From: Acidimicrobiales bacterium
GTDB taxonomy: Bacteria > Actinomycetota > Acidimicrobiia > Acidimicrobiales > Poriferisodalaceae
Assembly: GCA_041394185.1 (NCBI GenBank)
Contig: JAWKIQ010000002.1
Location: 930,001 to 994,000, forward strand
Reading direction: 5' to 3'
Length of the DNA: 64,000 nucleotides
Shown: positions 8,674 through 16,005 of the stretch, piece by piece
How positions within the stretch are numbered: position 1 is the first letter of the stretch
Layout: each line of letters begins with the position of its first letter
The notes under the pieces: generated by a model
Database searches by the model: none
The model's input: the letters and a program-made list of their open reading frames with translations, nothing else
What the model was told of the DNA's origin: nothing
Made by a program: the position numbers and the translations under genes

Positions 8674-8704
8674 GGACATGGATGGTCCTCGTCAACACGG
8701 AGGT
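8674..8704 (+). promoter_or_regulatory. Candidate CsrA-binding leader of flbD-motAB
   Basis: Two CsrA-type sites precede flbD. Site 1, ACATGGATGG (8676-8685), has its GGA in the loop of a small hairpin (GGAC 8674-8677 with GTCC 8685-8688). Site 2, ACACGGAGGT (8695-8704), contains the flbD Shine-Dalgarno GGAGGTGA. The GGA motifs are 19 nt apart, close to the spacing a CsrA dimer bridges. The known CsrA consensus is RUACARGGAUGU with GGA in a loop. The functional claim is inference. Confidence 0.5.
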
Positions 8705-8709
8705 GACAG

Positions 8710-8955
8710 ATGATTCTCGTGCATCGGCTTAAGGGTGAGCCCATGTACATCAACGCCGATCTGATCGAGTTCATCGAGGCCACGCCCGACACCGTCATCA
8801 CGCTGGCCGATGGCCGCAAGATGGTTGTTGCCGAGGCCCCGCACGAGATCGTCGAGCGTTCCAAGATGTTCAGGGCTTCGGTAATCGCTGTGACGGATCA
8901 GCTGAGGCAGGAATCGGCGCCGGCGTTGAGCCTGCTGCGATCAGACGAGGAGTGA
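8710..8955 (+). CDS. flbD: FlbD/SwrD family flagellar protein
   Basis: 81 aa, starting MILVHRLKGEPMYINADLIEFIEATPDTVITLADGRKMVV, the full signature of the small FlbD family (called SwrD in Bacillus, where it increases stator torque). Not the Caulobacter FlbD regulator. A strong ribosome binding site (GGAGGTGA) lies 5 nt before the ATG. It directly precedes motA, the usual arrangement for this family and consistent with a stator-linked role. The 133-nt gap before it separates it from flgE. Confidence 0.93.
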   Translation: MILVHRLKGEPMYINADLIEFIEATPDTVITLADGRKMVVAEAPHEIVERSKMFRASVIAVTDQLRQESAPALSLLRSDEE

Positions 8956-8961
8956 TTCCTG

Positions 8962-9747
8962 ATGGATCCACTCACGCTAATCGGGCTGGGCCTCGTATTC
9001 GTCGCCATCATCGTCTCGACGATCATGGACGGCAACTCGTTCGGCCCCCTGATAGGCCCGTCCTCGTTCGTGCTGGTGTTGTTCGGCGCCCTCGGTGCTG
9101 CGCTGTCCGGCTATCGAATGGACGACGCAAAGCGTTTGCCCAAGGGTTTCATCGTGGCCTTCACGGGATCGCCTGACAATCCAGACGATCTGGTGACCCA
9201 GTTGATGAACTATGCCGAGGCTGCCAGGCGCGAGGGAATCCTCGCCCTCGAAGAAGGCCTCGACGATCTGGAGAACCAGTTCTTGCGGTCGGGCCTGCAG
9301 ATGGTAGTGGACGGCCTCGAAGGCGAGGAGGTCCGCCAGGTGATGGAGGCCGAGATCATCGCCATGGAAGCCAGGCACGAGTCGATGATCGGTCTGTTCA
9401 AGAAGATCGTCGAGTACTGCCCGACCCTGGGCATGATCGGCACCGTCATCGGCCTCATCAACATTCTCGGCAACCTGTCGGACCCGTCGGCTCTGGGTAC
9501 CGGCATGGCCTTGGCCCTGTTGACGACCCTCTACGGCGTGTTCTTCGCCAACGTCATCTTCGGTCCTGTGGCCCAGAAGCTGTCGGTGCTGAACGAACTG
9601 GAGCTGGCATCAAAGGAGCTGACCGTCGAGGGAATCCTGGCGATCCGCGAGGGAGCCACTCCACGACACCTGGTCGAGCGGCTCGAGGCCTACCTGCAGC
9701 CAGAGCTGCGCATCGGCTCGAAGGCCCGCCTCGAGAAGTCGGCCTAA
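8962..9747 (+). CDS. motA: Flagellar motor stator protein MotA
   Basis: 261 aa with four hydrophobic segments: two near the N-terminus (LTLIGLGLVFVAIIVSTIM; FVLVLFGALGAALSGY) and two at ~155-205 (PTLGMIGTVIGLINILG; MALALLTTLYGVFFANVIFGP). The proton-channel and TonB-ExbB-like motif GMIGTVIGL is present. The large cytoplasmic loop and C-terminal tail include the charged residues that contact FliG. MotA with MotB forms the ion-driven stator. It starts 6 nt after flbD and is followed by motB 9 nt later. Confidence 0.96.
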   Translation: MDPLTLIGLGLVFVAIIVSTIMDGNSFGPLIGPSSFVLVLFGALGAALSGYRMDDAKRLPKGFIVAFTGSPDNPDDLVTQLMNYAEAARREGILALEEGLDDLENQFLRSGLQMVVDGLEGEEVRQVMEAEIIAMEARHESMIGLFKKIVEYCPTLGMIGTVIGLINILGNLSDPSALGTGMALALLTTLYGVFFANVIFGPVAQKLSVLNELELASKELTVEGILAIREGATPRHLVERLEAYLQPELRIGSKARLEKSA

Positions 9748-9756
9748 GGGGGCCGC

Positions 9757-10743
9757 GTGGCGAAACGAAAGAAGAAGGCCGAAGATGCCGGCGAGGGGTT
9801 CCTGACCACCTATGCCGACATGGTCACCCTGCTCATGGCGTTCTTCGTCATGTTGTTCGCCATGTCTTCGGTGGACGATGCCAAGTTCTTGACCATGCTG
9901 AAGGGCCTCGAGGAGGCCTTCGGCAATTCGGCCTATCAACAGTTCATCCTCCAGGGTGGGCCTTCGCTCATCGGGGCAAACCAGCCCAACGGATCGCCCA
10001 GCCCCACAGCCGGTGGGGCCATCACCGTGGTGGCCATCGACCGCGACCTGTCAGAGATCGCCGAGGCCGTTCGCAACGCCACCGAGTCCGAGCCGTCTTC
10101 AAGTACCGAAGACCCAGACGAGGTCGACAACCCTAGGGTGCTCGACCTGTCAGAGTTGGTCGAGGTCGAGGCTGCCCTTCTCGAGGCCACCACCCGACTG
10201 GGAATCGAAGACTCGGTCACAACACGCATAAGCGCCGAAGGTCTCACCATCGTGTTGTCGACCGATGACATCTTGTTTCGAAGCGGCAGCTCCGACCTCG
10301 AAGCGGGAATGGGCCAAGAGTTCGTAGGAGTTGTCGCCGGCGTGCTCGCCGACTTCGACAACCCCATAAAAGTCCACGGTCACACAGACGACGTGCCCCT
10401 CGATCAGCCCGGCTACTCGAACTGGGATCTGTCAGCGTCTCGCGCCATTGCGGTCAGCGATCTGTTGATAGAGCAGTTCGGCATCTCGCCCACCCGCATG
10501 GAGGTGGTCGGACACGCCGACACCAGGCCGCTGGTCGAGAACAACTCTGATGAGAATCGGGCCAAGAACCGTCGTGTCGAGATAGTGGTGTCGATAGATC
10601 CGCTGGATGACTCGATGATCGACTCGATCGAGCCCGACCAGCAGGACCCAACCCAGGTTCCAACCCAAACCGGTCCGCCTGCCGATGCCATCGACGGCAT
10701 CAGGGTCGATCTGGGCGGCGACCTGTCGCGAATCGTCGGATGA
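9757..10743 (+). CDS. motB: Flagellar motor stator protein MotB
   Basis: 328 aa from a GTG start. A basic cytoplasmic N-terminus (MAKRKKKAEDAGEGF) is followed by one membrane helix TTYADMVTLLMAFFVMLFAMSS carrying the ion-binding Asp (residue ~21). A long linker leads to an OmpA-like peptidoglycan-binding domain (~180-285): HGHTDDVPL, NWDLSASRAIAVSDLLIEQFGI, RMEVVGHADTRPL and NRAKNRRVEI. A Pro/Thr/Asp-rich tail (~285-328) is extra. MotB anchors the stator to the cell wall. Proton versus sodium use cannot be told from sequence by eye. Confidence 0.96.
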   Translation: MAKRKKKAEDAGEGFLTTYADMVTLLMAFFVMLFAMSSVDDAKFLTMLKGLEEAFGNSAYQQFILQGGPSLIGANQPNGSPSPTAGGAITVVAIDRDLSEIAEAVRNATESEPSSSTEDPDEVDNPRVLDLSELVEVEAALLEATTRLGIEDSVTTRISAEGLTIVLSTDDILFRSGSSDLEAGMGQEFVGVVAGVLADFDNPIKVHGHTDDVPLDQPGYSNWDLSASRAIAVSDLLIEQFGISPTRMEVVGHADTRPLVENNSDENRAKNRRVEIVVSIDPLDDSMIDSIEPDQQDPTQVPTQTGPPADAIDGIRVDLGGDLSRIVG

Positions 10744-10754
10744 GGCCAAAGAGC

Positions 10755-10781
10755 TGAACTCGCATCCGATTCGGTCGACTC
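10755..10781 (+). promoter_or_regulatory. Candidate FliA-type promoter for fliL-fliM-fliN-fliO-PQR
   Basis: TGAA at 10755-10758, 15 nt, GTCGACTC at 10774-10781. The predicted start near 10788 leaves a ~30-nt leader containing the fliL ribosome binding site (AGGAGA). It sits in the only sizeable gap (75 nt) in this run of genes. Confidence 0.5.
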
Positions 10782-10818
10782 TTCCGATGTTCGTAGCAAT
10801 ACATCGCAGGAGACGCGC

Positions 10819-11298
10819 ATGGCCGATGAGAAGGAGAAGGAGGAGGGCGGCAAGGGCGGCCTGATGGGCAAGCTCAAGTTCGTCATCGTTGGCGTCGTTG
10901 CCCTCGGCGCTGGCTACTTCCTCTTCGGCGGGGGCGGCGGTGAGACCTCGGCCGCACCGACCACCACCATCGCACTGGCCGACCTGGCCGACGGGGCGAT
11001 CCTGCCGGTGGGCAGCCTCACCGTGAACCTCACCGACGAGCAACCGCACTTCGGTCGCGTTGCATTCTCGGTAGTACTGGTCGAGGGCACCGACCCGACA
11101 ACCATCGAGCCCAAGCTGCCCTTGTTGCTGGACGCGGCCCTGAAGCGGCTCTCCAACTACACCGCAGCCGAACTGCGCACCAGCGCAGGTCAAGAACGCC
11201 TGCGCAGCGAGCTGACAGCCGACGCGATCGAGTTGTTGAACGACGAAATGACGCGGGTCGTGAAGCGAGTGGTGCTCACCGATCTGCTCGTGCAGTGA
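10819..11298 (+). CDS. fliL: Flagellar basal body-associated protein FliL
   Basis: 159 aa. A short charged cytoplasmic start (MADEKEKEEGGKGGLMGKLK) leads to a single membrane helix FVIVGVVALGAGYFLFGGGG, a Thr/Ala linker, and the extracytoplasmic FliL domain (~60-159), with LTVNLTDEQPHFGRVAFSVVLVEG and the C-terminal VKRVVLTDLLVQ. FliL rings surround and stabilise the MotAB stator. AGGAGA precedes the ATG. fliM starts 2 nt after the stop. Confidence 0.93.
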   Translation: MADEKEKEEGGKGGLMGKLKFVIVGVVALGAGYFLFGGGGGETSAAPTTTIALADLADGAILPVGSLTVNLTDEQPHFGRVAFSVVLVEGTDPTTIEPKLPLLLDAALKRLSNYTAAELRTSAGQERLRSELTADAIELLNDEMTRVVKRVVLTDLLVQ

Positions 11299-11299
11299 C

Positions 11300-12205
11300 A
11301 TGGCTCGAGCACTGAGCCCCGCGGCCCGATCGGGCACCGCTATCGAGCCGTTCGACTTCAGGCGGCCCAGCAAGTTCTCGCGCGAGCACATGCGCGGCTT
11401 CGAGGCCGTGCACGAGGTGTTCGCCAGACGGGTCTCCAGTGGCCTCAGCCATCGGTTGCGCACCGTCGTGACCGTGTCGCACTTCTCGACAGACCAGATC
11501 ACCTATGAAGACTTCCAGCGTTCGATGCCCACGCCGTCCGTGGTCGCGACCGTCGATCCCAAGACCCTTCCGGGCGTCATCATCATCGAGATGAGCCTGC
11601 AGTTGGCCCTGGCCTTCGTCGACCGGGTGCTCGGTGGCACCGGCGCGTCGGTTCCTCTGCGCGGGCCCACCGAGATAGAGGCCGCCCTGGTTCGCCAGCT
11701 GATGGCTCCCATCGTCGACGCCTTCGAAGAAACCCTCGAGCCGGTCAAGGCCGTCGAGCCCGAGCTGGAGTCGATCGAGTTCAACCCCCGGCTGGTTCAG
11801 GCGATTCAGCCCAACGACATGGTTCTGTTGTTGACCTATTCGGTGGTGCTGAACGGCGGCGCCGAGGGGCTGGTCAGCGTTTGTTATCCGTTCGAGACCA
11901 TCGAGCCGGTTCTCGACCGTCTCGACCGCAAGGTCCGTATCCAGGGCGTGCCCGTCAGCGAGGGCGCACCCAGCATCGAACCCTTGGTGCCCGAGGTCAT
12001 GGTTCCCATCTCGTTCCAGCTGAGGTCGGCATCGATCGCAGCGGGCGAGCTGGCCACCCTGGCCCCCGGCGATGTCATAAAGACAGACCACCGCGTCGAC
12101 GAGCCCGCCATTGGTGTGGTCGGTGGTGACCCCGTGCTCTTGGGTCGGCTCGGCCGAAACGGTCGGCGAATGGCCGTCCAGATCTCTAGTTGGAGGACTC
12201 CGTGA
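11300..12205 (+). CDS. fliM: Flagellar motor switch protein FliM
   Basis: 301 aa. The C-ring switch component. The middle domain is seen at ~25-210 (FDFRRPSKFSREHMRGFEAVHEVFARRVSSGLSHRL, then GxxLALAFVDRVLGGTG). The C-terminal SpoA domain (~215-301) ends AVQISS. In chemotactic species the extreme N-terminal CheY-P-binding peptide is LSQxEIDxLL; here the N-terminus is only MARALSPAARSGTAIEPFDF, so that peptide is absent or strongly altered. No chemotaxis genes are seen in the window. The stop overlaps the GTG start of the next gene. Confidence 0.93.
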   Translation: MARALSPAARSGTAIEPFDFRRPSKFSREHMRGFEAVHEVFARRVSSGLSHRLRTVVTVSHFSTDQITYEDFQRSMPTPSVVATVDPKTLPGVIIIEMSLQLALAFVDRVLGGTGASVPLRGPTEIEAALVRQLMAPIVDAFEETLEPVKAVEPELESIEFNPRLVQAIQPNDMVLLLTYSVVLNGGAEGLVSVCYPFETIEPVLDRLDRKVRIQGVPVSEGAPSIEPLVPEVMVPISFQLRSASIAAGELATLAPGDVIKTDHRVDEPAIGVVGGDPVLLGRLGRNGRRMAVQISSWRTP

Positions 12206-13008
12206 AGACTGCTTCGACATCGGGCTTGAAGCTGCGGCTGATGCTCGGATCGCTGAGCGATGCGCTCGAGGCGATCGCCGTTTTCACCGGTCTGGCTCTG
12301 GCCGGCGACGACGGGCGTGAACTCGATCTCGACGACCCGTCGCTCGCCAACATGATCTTCGTTCAGACCAGCGGCCCCACGGGCAAGCTGATAGTTGGCG
12401 TATCAGAGAGCCTGGCGCAGGCCTGGGTCGTCGGAGCAGGGAACGACCCCGAGGATGCCGACGCTTCATGGCGCTACGTCTCTGACCTCTGTCTCGGTTC
12501 TGCACGCGCCTTCGTCGCCTCGATGTCGGCCGGTGGAGCCCTGGTCGGCCCTGTCGACCGGGCAACCCCGCTGGAAGGACTGGGCGAGCTGGCCCAGACC
12601 CATCGCCTGGACGGCGTCATCACCAGCGTCACGTCGTCGGACGAAACAACGGGCTCGGTCGTGTGGATCATTCCCGAAGCCGAAGCCGCCGAACCAGCTG
12701 AGGTTGCACAGCCCGTCGAGTACCCCGAACTGGGCAAGGGCGTCGGATCGGCTCCGGCGTCGCCGATCTCGTTCCTGTCGGACGTGGCGCTGGAGGTCAC
12801 GGTCGAACTGGGCCGCACCACCATGCGGCTGAAGGACGTTCTCGAGCTGTCCGAGGGCAGCGTTGTCGAACTCGACCGCCAAGTAGGCGCCTACGTCGAC
12901 GTGTTGGTCAACGGCAGCCTCGTGGCCGCCGGCGAGGTCGTGGTCATCGACGACGTCCTCGGGGTGCGTATCACCTCGGTTCACGACGTGGAAGGTGGCA
13001 TCGTCTGA
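12202..13008 (+). CDS. fliN: Flagellar motor switch protein FliN/FliY
   Basis: 268 aa from the GTG at 12202, chosen because GGAGG lies at 12192-12196 and the start overlaps the fliM stop. The C-terminal ~80 residues are the SpoA domain of FliN (LSDVALEVTVELGRTTMRLKDVLELSEGSVVELDRQVGAYVDVLVNGSLVAAGEVVVIDDVLGVRI). The N-terminal ~150 residues resemble a CheC-like domain (LGSLSDALEAIAVFTG), so the architecture is closer to FliY of Gram-positive bacteria than to the short enterobacterial FliN. Whether any CheC-type phosphatase activity remains is unknown. Coupled to fliO (TGATG). Confidence 0.93.
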   Translation: MKTASTSGLKLRLMLGSLSDALEAIAVFTGLALAGDDGRELDLDDPSLANMIFVQTSGPTGKLIVGVSESLAQAWVVGAGNDPEDADASWRYVSDLCLGSARAFVASMSAGGALVGPVDRATPLEGLGELAQTHRLDGVITSVTSSDETTGSVVWIIPEAEAAEPAEVAQPVEYPELGKGVGSAPASPISFLSDVALEVTVELGRTTMRLKDVLELSEGSVVELDRQVGAYVDVLVNGSLVAAGEVVVIDDVLGVRITSVHDVEGGIV

Positions 13009-13457
13009 TGCTGACCCTCGAGGTCGTCCTGCGACTGGTGATCGCCCTGGCGGTTGTCGTGGGTGGCCTGCTGCTCGTTCGCTGGTGGAGCCTGCGCGGC
13101 GGGCCGCGCGGACGCGGCATCGATGTCGTGGCGCGGGCTCAGCTGGGCCGCTCGACCTCGGTGGTCGTGGTCGACGTGGCGGGCAAGCGCTATCTGCTCG
13201 GTACGGCCGAACAGTCGGTCAACCTGATCGCCGAACTCGACGCCGGTGCAGAACTGGGCGCCGTGGTGGCGACCGGGCCGACCCAAGACCAAGGAGCCCC
13301 GAACGGAATCGGGGAGCCCACGGGTGTGCTCTCTCGAACGAGACGCACCCCGATGTCCAACAGAGGAGAGACACCACGGATCGGTGTCCTTGCTCAGCTG
13401 CGTCGTATGACGACGCGCGTGCCGCAAGGTGTCCGGATCCATGGTCTCGACGACTGA
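13008..13457 (+). CDS. fliO: Flagellar export membrane protein FliO
   Basis: 149 aa. One N-terminal membrane helix (TLEVVLRLVIALAVVVGGLLLVRWW) and a small beta domain (VVARAQLGRSTSVVVVDVAGKRYLLGTAEQSVNLIAEL), the typical FliO pattern of a YLLG-type core after the helix, then a disordered basic C-terminus. FliO helps assemble the FliP-FliQ-FliR gate. It overlaps the start region of fliP. Confidence 0.88.
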   Translation: MLTLEVVLRLVIALAVVVGGLLLVRWWSLRGGPRGRGIDVVARAQLGRSTSVVVVDVAGKRYLLGTAEQSVNLIAELDAGAELGAVVATGPTQDQGAPNGIGEPTGVLSRTRRTPMSNRGETPRIGVLAQLRRMTTRVPQGVRIHGLDD

Positions 13458-14430
13458 CCACCCGAGCGAGATTCCATCGGCAGCCGAGCGACGGGCGACA
13501 ACCGGCCGCCGTGTTGCGTTGATAGCGGTGCGCGCCCTTGTGTTCGTTGCCGTGTTCGTGGCCACGATCGCCTTCACGTCGGGTGTTGCCGCCCAGGAGG
13601 TCGAGCCCGGTACCGCGCCCGACAGCACGGTCGTGAACCCACCGCTGCCAGACGAGCAGCCCGTTCCCAACACAGAGCCCGTCGAGCCTGTGGTCAGGGC
13701 CCAGCCGACCGGTCCAGACGGCGAGAGCTCCATTCAGCCCACCCAGCCGACCGAGCCCACCGAGCCCGACGTCGCCATAACAATCGACACCCAGAGCACC
13801 GGCCTCACGCAGACCGTCGTCATCATCTTGTTGCTGACGATTGGTTCGATCGCGCCTTCGATCTTGTTGCTGGCCACCTCGTTCACCCGGTTCGCGATAG
13901 TGCTGTCGCTTACCCGCAATGCCTTGGGCACCCAGTCGGTGCCGCCCACGCAGGTGTTGATCGGCCTGGCGCTGATACTGACCTTCTTCGTCATGGCGCC
14001 GACCTTCTCCGAGGTCAACGACGCTGCAATCCAGCCACTGTTGAACGGCGAGATCGAGCAGGGCGAGGCCTTCGAGGCCGGCTATGCGCCGATGCGCGAC
14101 TTCATGCTCAAGCAGACCAGTGAAGACGACCTGAGATTGTTCCTCGACATCCGCAACGAGGAGCTCGAAAACATCGAGGATGTCAGCGCGTCGGTGCTGA
14201 TTCCGGCGTTCGTGCTGAGCGAACTGCGCACCGCCTTCACCATCGGATTCGTGATCTTCATCCCGTTCCTGGTGATCGACATCGTCATCTCGTCGGTGCT
14301 GATGTCGCTCGGCATGGTGATGTTGCCGCCGGTGTTCGTCTCGTTGCCCGTGAAGTTGTTGATGTTCGTGCTGGTCGACGGATGGGGCCTGATCGTCGTA
14401 TCGCTCGTCTCGTCGGTGAACACGACATAA
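13441..14430 (+). CDS. fliP: Flagellar export gate protein FliP with long N-terminal extension
   Basis: 329 aa from the ATG at 13441 (a GTG at 13429 is also in frame). The N-terminal signal/membrane segment RRVALIAVRALVFVAVFVATIAFTSGVAAQ is followed by ~75 residues rich in Pro, Glu, Thr and Gln. The conserved FliP core follows: TVVIILLLTIGSIAPSILLLATSFTRFAIVLSLTRNALGTQSVPPTQVLIGLALILTFFVM, DFMLKQT, and VLIPAFVLSELRTAFTIGFVIFIPFLVIDIVISSVLMSLGMVMLPPVFVSLPVKL. FliP forms the pentameric export channel. The extension makes it ~80 residues longer than usual and would be extracytoplasmic. The start overlaps fliO. Confidence 0.95.
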   Translation: MVSTTDHPSEIPSAAERRATTGRRVALIAVRALVFVAVFVATIAFTSGVAAQEVEPGTAPDSTVVNPPLPDEQPVPNTEPVEPVVRAQPTGPDGESSIQPTQPTEPTEPDVAITIDTQSTGLTQTVVIILLLTIGSIAPSILLLATSFTRFAIVLSLTRNALGTQSVPPTQVLIGLALILTFFVMAPTFSEVNDAAIQPLLNGEIEQGEAFEAGYAPMRDFMLKQTSEDDLRLFLDIRNEELENIEDVSASVLIPAFVLSELRTAFTIGFVIFIPFLVIDIVISSVLMSLGMVMLPPVFVSLPVKLLMFVLVDGWGLIVVSLVSSVNTT

Positions 14431-14446
14431 CCGGAGGTCTATTGCA

Positions 14447-14713
14447 GTGACAGATGCAGCCGCAGTCCAGATAGCAACAGACGCACTCGTCGTAGCCGCC
14501 AAGCTTGCCGGGCCGGCTCTGTTGGTGACCCTGGTGGTCGGCGTGTTCGTCAGCCTCATCCAGACGGTCACCTCCATCCAGGAGATGACCCTGACGTTCG
14601 TGCCCAAGCTCGTCGGCGTGGCGTTGATCATCGTTCTCGGCGGCGGCTGGATGCTGGCCGAGCTCACCAGCTGGGTCGAGGATCTCTGGACCTCGATCCC
14701 CAAGCTCACCTGA
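14447..14713 (+). CDS. fliQ: Flagellar export gate protein FliQ
   Basis: 88 aa from a GTG start preceded by CCGGAGG. Two membrane helices (LAGPALLVTLVVGVFVSLIQTVTSIQEMTLTFVPKLVGVALIIVLGGGWML) with the invariant FliQ motif QTVTSIQEMTLTFVPKL. Part of the FliPQR channel. Standard length and order, 9 nt before fliR. Confidence 0.96.
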   Translation: MTDAAAVQIATDALVVAAKLAGPALLVTLVVGVFVSLIQTVTSIQEMTLTFVPKLVGVALIIVLGGGWMLAELTSWVEDLWTSIPKLT

Positions 14714-14722
14714 TCCGAGACG

Positions 14723-15487
14723 GTGACCGAACTCACCGTCGACGCCGAGTCGATCGCTGGAATTCTCATGGCCATCACGCGGGTGGCCGGCGTGCTTCTC
14801 GGCGCGCCCCAGTTCTCGCGACGGTTGCCGACGACAGGCCGTGTGGCGCTGGCGACAGCGGTTGGACTCTTCCTAGCCGTACCTCTGCCCGTCGAGGCCA
14901 TGACCCTGGCCAGGATGATCTCGGCGATCGTGGTCAACCTGGTCGTGGGGTTGTTGCTCGGATTCGCGTCGACCCTGATCTTGCAGATGTTCATCGTTGC
15001 CGGTGGCCTGCTGGACCTGTCGTCGGGTCTGGCCCTGTCGTCGATCTTCGATCCCCTGACCGGCAGGCCTTCGACGGTCTTCGAGCGCATGTTCGACCTG
15101 ACCGCGGTCACCATGTTCTTCATCCTCGGAGGCCCCCATCTGCTGGTTGCCGGCATCGCCGGATCGGTTGCTGCCGTACCGCTGGCAGAAGCTCCTCAGA
15201 TCGACAGCTCGGTTGCCGATGCCGTGGTGGAGATGGTGGGTCGGTTCTTCGTGGCCGGCCTCGAGATCGCCATGCCGGCCATGGCCGCCCTGTTCCTCAC
15301 CGAGATCGTTTTTGGCATCGCGGCCAGGATGATGCCCGAGGCAAACCTGTTCCTTTTGGGCCTGCCCGCCCGTGTGCTGGTGGCCATCGTTGGTGCTGGG
15401 GTTGTGTTGTTGACGTTTCCGACCTATGTCAGCGGCGGAATCGACGAGATGGAACGCATGCTCGTCGGCCTGATCAACTCGTTGTGA
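14723..15487 (+). CDS. fliR: Flagellar export gate protein FliR
   Basis: 254 aa with about six hydrophobic segments. FliR features: RVAGVLLGAPQFSRRLPTTGRVALATAVGLFL near the N-terminus, VVNLVVGLLLGFASTLILQMFIVAGGLLDLSSGLALSSIFDP in the middle, and PAMAALFLTEIVFGIAARMMPEANLFLLGLPARVLV toward the C-terminus. It completes the export gate with FliP and FliQ. A GTG start is used. Ends the fliL-fliR run. Confidence 0.95.
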   Translation: MTELTVDAESIAGILMAITRVAGVLLGAPQFSRRLPTTGRVALATAVGLFLAVPLPVEAMTLARMISAIVVNLVVGLLLGFASTLILQMFIVAGGLLDLSSGLALSSIFDPLTGRPSTVFERMFDLTAVTMFFILGGPHLLVAGIAGSVAAVPLAEAPQIDSSVADAVVEMVGRFFVAGLEIAMPAMAALFLTEIVFGIAARMMPEANLFLLGLPARVLVAIVGAGVVLLTFPTYVSGGIDEMERMLVGLINSL

Positions 15488-15540
15488 GCCGGCGGCGCCA
15501 GGCCATCTGCGAATCTCTGCGCGAAATCGCCCGACGTCGC

Positions 15541-15567
15541 TGAATCGAACAGGCCGCGCGTCGACTG
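15541..15567 (+). promoter_or_regulatory. Candidate FliA-type promoter before the small gene at 15576
   Basis: TGAA at 15541-15544, 15 nt, GTCGACTG at 15560-15567. The predicted start is at or next to the start codon (GTG 15573 / ATG 15576), suggesting a leaderless transcript. Same -35 word and spacing as the fliL and 38.6-kb elements. Confidence 0.45.
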
Positions 15568-15575
15568 AACGGGTG

Positions 15576-15878
15576 ATGTCTACGACCCCCTTCGATATCG
15601 ACAGCCAGCTCGTGCGCGAGGTGGAAGGTCTGTCACGCCTGCTGCGTGACTCGAGCTATTCGGCGGTGGTTCTGCGCGACGGTGTGGCCAGATCGACCGG
15701 ACGCCAGTGTCTGCAGGCTCTGGATCTGCTGGCATCCACCACTGGCTTCGAGCGCCTGCGCAACCCGGTGAACGAACTGCTCGCCGCGTGGCACGACTTG
15801 GCTGCCAGCGTCGACATCATCGACCTGCGCCTCGACGAGGTCGAAAGCGCTGCCAGGCGCAACACGTCAAACGCCTGA
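15576..15878 (+). CDS. Small conserved-looking protein between fliR and flhB
   Basis: 100 aa, not recognised. Predicted mostly alpha-helical and amphipathic (LVREVEGLSRLLRDSSYSAVVLRDGVARSTGRQCLQALDLLASTT...LLAAWHDLAASVDIIDLRLDEVE), without signal or membrane segment. The size, helix content and location among export genes would suit a flagellar chaperone or regulator, but there is no motif to support a function. It has its own candidate flagellar promoter with the start codon at the expected transcription start. GTG at 15573 is an alternative start. Confidence 0.6.
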   Translation: MSTTPFDIDSQLVREVEGLSRLLRDSSYSAVVLRDGVARSTGRQCLQALDLLASTTGFERLRNPVNELLAAWHDLAASVDIIDLRLDEVESAARRNTSNA

Positions 15879-15905
15879 CGCCGCCTCGGCGATGTGTCGC
15901 CGACC

Positions 15906-15932
15906 TTGATCGACCCTGTCGCCAGTCGACTT
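15906..15932 (+). promoter_or_regulatory. Candidate FliA-type promoter for flhB-flhA
   Basis: TTGA at 15906-15909, 15 nt, GTCGACTT at 15925-15932; leader to flhB about 65 nt. The -35 word is less good than in the other copies. Confidence 0.35.
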
Positions 15933-16005
15933 GTGTCTTTGTCCGAACCGCGCACGGAAGCTCGGTCCAGCTCGCCAGGACGGCACGGCCCCATTCGAGG
16001 GGTGA

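Noticed and set aside
13219..15156. Long reverse-strand open frame (645 codons) opposite fliP-fliQ-fliR
   Set aside because: Antisense shadow of well-identified export-gate genes; composition is low-complexity Arg/Asp/Gln, as expected in high-GC antisense frames.
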